23,854 nt of DNA. Origin: Sphacelaria rigidula. Lineage: Eukaryota; Phaeophyceae; Sphacelariales. This document shows, piece by piece, positions 17,869 through 23,854 of this stretch; within the stretch, counting starts at the first letter, position 1, and every line of letters starts with the position of its first letter. The stretch lies in the NCBI GenBank assembly GCA_964200075.2, contig CAXNAA020000243.1, forward strand, positions 1 through 23,854. The letters are read 5' to 3'. The translations under genes and the position numbers were made by a program. The notes under the pieces were generated by a model. The model ran no database searches. It was given only the letters and a program-made list of their open reading frames with translations, and had not been told where the DNA came from.

Positions 17869-19261
17869 CTAAAGGTGGAATCGAGCCGGCACAGAGTCGC
17901 AGCACAGGGAGGATCGGGGGATAGGCGACAAACGATTTCAAAGGACATACATGCGACCGACGCAGTGCGCAGTGTTCTCTGGCCACAGCAAAATAAAAAC
18001 GATTACACCCCACCTAGGTGCGAGAATGATCTTGTCACCACAACAGCTACGCGCGGCTACTTCATGAAGCGCACCGCTGAAGCGCACAGCACAGTGAAAA
18101 TATTGTGCGATGACAATGAGTATGCCTTACCGCCCCCCTGATGATCGGAGGAGCCCTGGCCGTTGCGGCCTCAGCTGCTGCGTCCACCGCCGTCCCACGA
18201 GAGCCCGAATCCTCTCCGTTTCCCACGGTGGCCGCTGCAACTCCCGGTCCCTCCTCATCCCTTCCATCCTTGGCACCAGTCTCTTCTCCAGGTGGCGCCT
18301 GACAATTGCGGCAGAGCCATTCCTTTGGCGTCTCCGCACCCTTCACATTCACGCAATTGGCATGCGATGGAGTCTCGCATTTGCTGCATCTTATCGTGCG
18401 TTTGCGACCCTTATCTTTGCCGCAGACCGGACATAGCTCCCGCTTCTCTCCTCCGCCGCCAATGCTGCCACCAGTGTCAGCGCCGCTGGCCATACCCATC
18501 TTCATCGGTGAGCTCGTCACAGCCGGCGAGGTCGGAAGTGCACCTACACGTGGCGGGGAGCACTGCGGAATCACCTCGTCCCCTCCTTCGACAGATAATC
18601 CCACACTATGCGCTATCGAGCCCGCCATGCCCACGACATCGACCACAATTTCGCCAGATCCGGACTCGGACGCACCCGCTTCCGCCTCCAACCCTGTCCC
18701 CGCTGCTTCGTCCTGGGCAATCATGCAAGTCTTGCACTTCCAAAACTTGGGAGGAAGCTTGTAATTGTGCTCGTAAAATCCCATGCACGACCAGTGGAAG
18801 GACTCGTCGCAACCGTCGCATTTGACTCTCCGCGACAATTTCGGCGTTGTGCAAGCTTTGCACGTCGACGGTATGCCAGGAGCTTGCTCGTTGTCCGCCA
18901 CCGAACGTGCCGGCCTCTTGTCCCCTACCCCCCGCTGAGACCTATCACTTGGTGCCCCATTTCCCATGGATGGAGAAGATATGCCGACGTCTCCCGCCGC
19001 GGCCGAGGCTAGAGGCAATGGATTCTTCCTTCTACCATTGTTCTCGCCAGAAACGTCTTCGCCTGTGCTGAAACCCGGGAGGGTTGGAATCGAACGAGGG
19101 TGAAGCGGGTTATCTCCGTCTGTTCGTGGCCCGCCGTTGGTATTGACCTCATCTGCTCTGGCCACCTTCCCTTCCCGGCTGTTTATGTCACGGTTGTCAC
19201 TATTAGGGGCATCTTGGTTGTCCCAGCTGCTTCCCTTCCCGGAAGCGATCATTGTTGCCAT
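16147..19261 (-). CDS. Tandem PHD-finger, proline-rich protein (2 exons, ~950 aa)
   Basis: Exon 1 is 19261-18131 and exon 2 is 17868-16147, joined in phase 0 across a 262-bp intron with donor GTAAGG and acceptor CCTTTAG. Two PHD zinc fingers lie at about residues 134-179 and 277-320, each with the full C4-H-C3 ligand set. PHD fingers normally read histone H3 tails, so a nuclear chromatin role is likely from family knowledge. The rest is low complexity: Ser/Gly/Ala linkers, a basic KRK stretch, two long polyproline tracts resembling profilin or SH3/WW ligands, and a C-terminus GKKVRFFNDVD that carries a KVRF motif. No catalytic domain is seen. A donor-like AAG/GTGAGA lies within the last codons (16173), so the C-terminus could be spliced onward. 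The start is the first ATG of the open frame; an upstream exon cannot be excluded. Confidence 0.8.
16525..16680. repeat. GGY/GGN-type microsatellite encoding polyproline
   Basis: A GGTGACGGTGGCAAC unit is duplicated, followed by degenerate GGC/GGT runs. On the minus strand it encodes the proline-rich region of exon 2. Confidence 0.8.
18131..19261 (-). CDS. PHD gene exon 1 with both PHD fingers
   Basis: The exon has 377 codons. Finger 1 has C134, C137, C148, C151, H156, C159, C176 and C179, with tryptophan W174 two residues before C176 (KFWKCKTC). Finger 2 has C277, C280, C292, C295, H300, C303, C317 and C320, with W315 (EWLCRNC). Spacing is canonical in both. About 97 residues of Gly/Ser/Glu-rich linker separate them, so they are not an integrated double finger. 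The exon closes with APPIIRGA before GTAAGG. The N-terminal 130 residues are Asn/Asp/Ser/Gly-rich without recognisable features. A TATAAAA string directly precedes the ATG and is too close to act as a TATA box for this start. Confidence 0.85.
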
Positions 19262-19331
19262 TTTTATAAACTGGGTGCAATCGCCTCGGCGCGCTTCTTG
19301 ATGAAGTGTACGTCAGGCCGGTTACTTCGTG

Positions 19332-19673
19332 TAGCTGGTATCTGCCGGGACATCCGATCGGGACAAAATAGTATTGCGAAAACGTATTTATTGAGATCGA
19401 GTATGCTTTGTGTTCACATACATCAATGAGGTATACTATAAGGAGGGGGCTGTCGCACCAGCGGAGACGGTCATCACAGAATACTGTGTACAGTGTACGC
19501 AAGGTCCATTGCTGGTACCTGCCGGGATATCCGGTCGGGACAAGAGGGTATTGGAAATACGTTCTTCTTGAGTAGCGTGAATTCGATTACACTTGGCATT
19601 TTACACACCAATGAGGTAAGCTGCAGGGGATTGTCGCATCAGCGGAGACTGTCACCGCATTGTACTGTGTACA
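19332..19673. repeat. Tandem duplication of ~177 bp upstream of the PHD gene
   Basis: Copy 1 (19332-19492) and copy 2 (19509-19673) share blocks such as GCTGGTAYCTGCCGGGA, YATCCGRTCGGGACAA, CAATGAGGTA, GTCGCAYCAGCGGAGAC and ACTGTGTACA. Divergence is substantial, so the duplication is old. It lies 70-410 bp upstream of the PHD gene start on the minus strand, where the promoter should be. Confidence 0.75.
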
Positions 19674-19871
19674 AACATCATTTTTCCAGGATACCGTTTC
19701 TTTTTCCCATCTTCTGTCCTCTCTTATCTTCTAGTAGTTCACTCCATTTCCTCCTGCTTTTTCCTTCATATTCCTCGTCGACTGATTCTCCTTTGGTGGG
19801 TGTTTCCGTCTCTTCACCTTCGGTACGGGTACCGTATGGCTCTCGACCACGGCTGGATTTCGCAGCGGATC

Positions 19872-19920
19872 ACCGGGCGGTGTGATGGTCCGACTGTCAT
19901 CACTAGGGGGGGGGGGGGGG
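19872..19920 (+). mobile_element. SINE-like head fragment, copy R3
   Basis: GGCGGTGTGATGG, CGACTGTCAT and CACTAGGG match the first 40 bp of copy R1, including the A-box-like region. The match then stops at a 15-G run (19906-19920). The body of the element is missing or replaced. Confidence 0.5.
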
Positions 19921-20099
19921 AACTGTTTTTTTGCTTTCCTCTGTCGTTTTACACGATTGCCCGCCTTCTGCGGTGGGGCAGGGCCCGGGCGCAAGCCCAA
20001 ACTGCAGTTTCAAAGGCGGGGGGGCGGTGATTGTACTCATTTGTTGCTTGCCTTCGTCGTTTGACCATATTGACCACACATCCCTTTCGAGACGGAGCA

Positions 20100-20370
20100 T
20101 GTCATCATTAGGGTGGAGAGAACGAAGACTCGATTCCCGATGCGTTGGGTTTTTTCTTCGTAATATCTGAGTTCCACCGTGGAAAGCGTGAAAACGTGAG
20201 TGAACAAATGAGTCGACTGGGTTTGGTTGACGTGAGTTGACGCGGTGCAGGAGTACTGACCCAATCCGCGAGACAAAAATGCAAGGCATCCACCGGGGGA
20301 GAGATGGGCTGATCCCTTGATACCATAGACTCAGCCCGAGGAAGGAGAGGGGTTGAAAGTACGACAAAAG
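20100..20370 (+). mobile_element. tRNA-derived SINE-like repeat, copy R2 (5' truncated)
   Basis: It aligns with copy R1 from the TGTC of the head onward, in the same orientation, and carries a B-box-like CTCGATTCCCG that is closer to consensus than R1. It ends in an AAAAGAAAAAGAAAAAA tail. A 5' truncation with an intact A-rich end fits retroposition by a LINE-type machinery. Confidence 0.65.
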
Positions 20371-21667
20371 AAAAAGAAAAAACACTCCATGTGCGACAAC
20401 CAACCCGGTGCGGTTGCGGCAGTAGTGCTCACCCCTTGGTCGATTAGAACCTTCCCAGAATTTATTCCTCGATTTGAGTGTGAACACCGATATTCGGATC
20501 TTGAGCGGGGCTGACAGCCCCAACTGCCCCTCGGGTGCGCAAAACGCGTTCTCGCCAAAATCGGCGAGGTTTACCAGCACCACACTTTGCCCAGGGAACG
20601 CTTCCCAACCCCCTCGCCCGAGGTTCTCGGTATGCCTTGGGTTGGGGTTAGGCTTAGGGTCAGCACATATGTTTCCGAGAAATTTCTTCATCAATCAAGT
20701 GGTGAACCCACCTCAGTTTTGGTGACATGCAAAGCCGTGTTGTTGCAAGATCTCGGTGAGATCTATCAACACGGGTACTCGTAGGCAGGTGGCGACGAAG
20801 ACAGGATATCTATGGACACAAGTGGGCTGGTGGCGACAAAAGCAGGATCTTCGTTCAACAACAAATTTGAAACGATGGTATCCACCCCGCGATCCCTCCC
20901 GGCTAGGCACCTGAATGGACAGTCACACATTACCGTTGCCTATCGTACAAGCACAGGCGCCGAATGGTACCGACCAGTGTTGGCCCATGCAGCATGTTGC
21001 ACAGCAGCAAATTACGCCTACTGAGGGATGAGAAGGGACGGGGTTGATCGTCAGTCGTCTAGAATCAAGCGTGGATGGAGTAAATGCGTGGCTCACACCC
21101 ATGCAGGTATCAAAGATCCGTACAAAAAAAACGCTGCGAACGGTGGCGACGATGCTAGGCCGTTTCGGAACATCTCCGCCGTTGGCGTTTCTCGCGCGAT
21201 TTGTGGAGTCCTTTGGACCCTATGTCTTTCATGTGTGAGCCACGGTCGGGTGCGAGCATATTGTAAAGCTGAACTTCACGGCGGGCGCCGATAGGTACAG
21301 CGGCAATGATTTATGGCTTGACTGCCAGTTACACTGATACAGAGGATCAGCCGTGCGCTACTACATTTCAATGGACATGTAGGCGCACCCGAGATGGATG
21401 ATATTGGCAATACGTGGGGGCACGGCGCAGTGGGCAGATTGTCTCGCCCGACGAATCGCGAGATTGAGCGGCCAACACTTGCGTGGAGAACATGTGCAAG
21501 GTAGAAGCTCCATCCGAGGTACAGCGCAGGGAAAGCTCTTCATCTCGGGTGCTTATTTCCAGGAAAGAATCCCCAGGAGAGCATCCCGAGATCTGAAGCA
21601 CCTTGATTAACAAGATCGAGTCAATACCGCCTTGCATATCGCCTTGCGCGATCTTTTATAATCAGGT
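20371..21667. other. Non-coding stretch, no gene seen
   Basis: It contains a short hairpin at 20737-20772 (AGATCTC against GAGATCT inside GTGTTG against CAACAC) and a 20-bp direct repeat GGTGGCGACRAARRCAGGAT at 20788 and 20829. The frames are short and without domains. Confidence 0.45.
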
Positions 21668-21716
21668 GGGGATCTGCAATCGGCCGGGGATCTACTATCG
21701 GCTGGGGATGTGCAAA
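21668..21716. repeat. 18-bp minisatellite, 2.7 units
   Basis: The units GGGGATCTGCAATCGGCC, GGGGATCTACTATCGGCT and the partial GGGGATGTGCAAAG are adjacent. Confidence 0.8.
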
Positions 21717-22551
21717 GGACGAGGCTGCACCACCATATTGCCGTGGAGAGGCGGTCTGGGCCCAATACCACGGCCAGATAGGAAACAACAAACAACAGAA
21801 AAGACGGTATTCATTGCAGTAAACTGAAGTACTGTCAAGTCAGTGTAGAGACAAAAAACAGTACACCCACCATGTGGATCGGCTCCAATGCATTTTGTGG
21901 ACATACACGAGGCCGAAGCACTACAGCAGCGTACGCATAGGAAATACGTAATGCTCATGGAAAAAAGAGGTACTTTACAACAACTACAACAACTGACCTA
22001 CAAAAGAGCGCAGGTTACGGGGTCACAGACGAGCATCGCAAAGCTTAGCGCTGCCGAAATTCACTTCGCTTCCTGTACCTTGCACGTCGAATCTGTCACA
22101 TGAGACAGCTTGTTTCCCCTCCTCTCGATTTAGAAGAGGGGCAAAGCTTCCACACGCTGCATTTCCATGTTGCGCCGGGGACTTCCCAATGAGGAGTGGA
22201 TTTATATTTCTCACCTGGTTTTTTTCAATGTTTGTTGGCTAGATATAGTTGGAATCTTGAGCCACGTTCAGCAAGGAAAGCCCCGGTCCAGATCCATCGC
22301 AACGACCTGTGTGTGCCGCAGTTGTACGGTTGCCCTTGGCGTTATTGGACGTACGTAAATATGGCAACGTATACGGTGTATAACATCCCCTGGTGACCAG
22401 TCATTCCAGTCAAATTTCTCCAGAAGATAAACTAATGCTGTACTTTACTCTACATAACACCATCTCACAAATAATAAAACATTTACTATTTCTAGAAGCA
22501 CGCATGTTCTGCAATATCGAGCCGAAGCCTTCATGAAAATGCACATCAAAG
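21717..22551. other. Non-coding stretch, no gene seen
   Basis: No domain, splice-bounded exon or recurring repeat is evident. Only short frames occur. Confidence 0.4.
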
Positions 22552-22637
22552 CTCTTATCACCTCGGGTGTTATACAACGCCACCAGCGAGGGCGTGCGGC
22601 GCTGGCTCTCTGGGTCGCAGTGTGCATTTCAGACGGG

Positions 22638-22798
22638 AGACGTACTGTCAGCTGTACTGTTGCTGACTTTACATCTTGCTGTGCTCATGGTTAGACCCGC
22701 AGCAGGCTTGGGTCCAGCTCCTGCCGTGCTAGCAGTGGTCTGCACGGCCATGGTGTCAACGATCATCTTCGTACATCATAATCAGGAGAGCGAGAAGG
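22638..22798 (+). CDS. Possible exon of a membrane protein (plus strand)
   Basis: A frame running through TGDVLSAVLLLTLHLAVLMV and APAVLAVVCTAMVSTIIFVH gives two hydrophobic segments of 18-20 residues separated by a short Pro/Gly turn, as in a helical hairpin. It ends NQESEKE immediately before GAG/GTGAGT, a strong phase-0 donor at 22799. The acceptor is uncertain: GCATTTCAG at 22637 is pyrimidine-rich enough, but the frame stays open back to 22537. No partner exon was found and the protein family is not recognised. The minus-strand candidate at 23061-23237 points towards it, so at most one of the two may be right. Confidence 0.3.
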
Positions 22799-23060
22799 AG
22801 GTGAGTCACGGACAGGCTTCGCGATTTGATAAAGGCTGATGAGATGGGAAGGCAGTGATCTGAACTACAGTAGTTAATACTGTCGTTCAAACTGGAACTG
22901 GAGTCACACTGGAGCTGGTGACAAAGGCGCCAGTTGTCCAGTTCATTTAAAGGTTGCCGGTACCGGGTATATCTTATACCAATGTTGGTGTAGAGCAATT
23001 CCACGCTATTGCAGACCATGTTTTGGAGATGTTCGACTTCCAACACATGAGGGAACTCAC

Positions 23061-23237
23061 CAAGAGCCCAATTATTAGCGTAACAGGCATAATAGTAATA
23101 AGCAACATCAGTGAAGTCGGATTCGGGCGGGGGGTGCATGGTAGTGCAGGGGACAAGAATATAGCTACATAGCTACCCTCAGGAGTGCATTCTACCGTGA
23201 CTTCAGGGGTATCATATCCCTTATTTTGGCCTATACC
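23061..23237 (-). CDS. Possible exon of a membrane protein (minus strand, 59 codons)
   Basis: It is bounded by the acceptor CCATTCGCAG (23238) and the donor CTTG/GTGAGT (23060), both phase 0, with 59 codons between them. It reads VTVECTPEGSYVAIFL, then LPCTPRPNPT, then one hydrophobic helix LMLLITIMPVTLIIGLL. That looks like the end of an outer domain with two cysteines followed by a transmembrane segment. No neighbouring exon is identified, and the acceptor lies at a copy of the degenerate repeat that runs to 23700. The family is unknown. Confidence 0.3.
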
Positions 23238-23700
23238 CTGCGAATGGCAATGCGTATGGGTGAAATAATAGTTTTTAGGGATAACCGAAATATGAAATGA
23301 ACGAAAAATGATAAATATTTCCTTATCCGGAGATTTTATGTACGCATCCCCCAAGATCTCTACCGTTTTGGCCTGTCACACACGAATGGCGATGCGCCTA
23401 AACACGCGAACTTTCTATAGAACGTGTAGACAATAAAATGTCTATCCTCATCCCCCCCATTTTCTCCCACCCGGGGATAAAATCGCTCCATCCCCTCTCT
23501 AGACACGATGGGGGGTGTTATTCACCGTTTCCTCTAGTTATGTAGGCATTCACAGACGAATGGCAATGCCCCTGAACACGCGGGGGGCGTCGTTAAAACG
23601 TATCCACCACGTACTACAACTTCTTTATGTCCTGTCAGAGACTGCTAAATGCGAATGGTGAAACCTCTGAACACGCCAGTGGTGACTAGAACGTATGCAT
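23230..23700. repeat. Degenerate tandem repeat, four units
   Basis: The core CGAATGGCRATGC recurs at about 23241, 23383, 23555 and 23650, the last as CGAATGGTGAAAC. In three units it is followed by CTRAACACGC and an AGAACGT or AAAACGT block. Spacings are about 142, 172 and 95 bp. C-rich stretches lie between and after the units. No open frame of note runs through them. Confidence 0.6.
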
Positions 23701-23854
23701 CTTACTTGCTGATTCGAGACCCCCCCTCTCCCCCTCCTGGATAAGAAGATGAACCTTTCTCCTCCCGAACACCTTCCCGGGGAGGGGGGGGGGGTGCTCA
23801 TGATCATGCATGCCATAGTCAGAAGACCATTGATCTCGCATCCCTACAAAGCCG

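Noticed and set aside
17868-19261. Considered the two PHD-gene exons as separate genes
   Set aside because: The donor GTAAGG and the acceptor CCTTTAG match in phase, the intron is short, and the downstream frame has no ATG near its start. One gene is simpler.
20636-20662. Telomere-like GGGTTAGGCTTAGGG
   Set aside because: Only two imperfect TTAGGG-type units, so it cannot be distinguished from chance.
1-23854. CRISPR array, bacterial operon, integrated virus or retrotransposon polyprotein
   Set aside because: No regularly spaced identical repeats, no ribosome-binding or operon structure, and no reverse transcriptase, integrase or capsid motif was seen in any frame.

Overview
The window looks like nuclear DNA from a eukaryote with spliced genes. 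It has GT-AG introns, tandem PHD fingers, an RS-rich protein, a hAT transposon and tRNA-derived SINE-like repeats. The alanine-, serine- and proline-rich low-complexity proteins, short GC-rich exons and repeat-dense spacers suggest a brown alga of the Ectocarpus kind. That assignment is an inference from style and was not checked by any search.

Layout. (1) Positions 344-9018, minus strand: one large gene that I assemble from five exons, all joined in phase 0, encoding about 2393 residues. It has an RS/serine-rich N-terminal third, then three copies of a module I do not recognise, and ends in a long helical region built of 20-residue repeats. Each module copy is cut by an intron at the same place. 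(2) Positions 9161-10406: a 1246-bp hAT-type element with terminal inverted repeats and an exact 8-bp target duplication. It keeps only the last piece of a transposase and sits 143 bp upstream of the gene 1 start codon. (3) Positions 10415-15640: no convincing gene. This stretch holds a strong RNA-like hairpin, a SINE-like repeat, a cluster of ACGT palindromes and two inverted-repeat structures. (4) Positions 16147-19261, minus strand: a two-exon gene for a protein with two PHD fingers, proline-rich tracts and a C-terminal KVRF motif. (5) Positions 19332-20370: a 177-bp tandem duplication just upstream of the PHD gene, then further SINE-like copies. (6) Positions 20371-23854: mostly non-coding, with minisatellite and degenerate tandem repeats and two possible exons of membrane proteins, one on each strand.

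The best candidate for something undescribed is the repeated, intron-split module of gene 1 and the exon-shuffling pattern behind it. The next best is the 126-nt hairpin at 11173-11298, whose sequence drift keeps pairing intact only for a plus-strand RNA. The two genes do not form an obvious pathway. RS-rich and PHD proteins are both usually nuclear, which is as far as the sequence allows.
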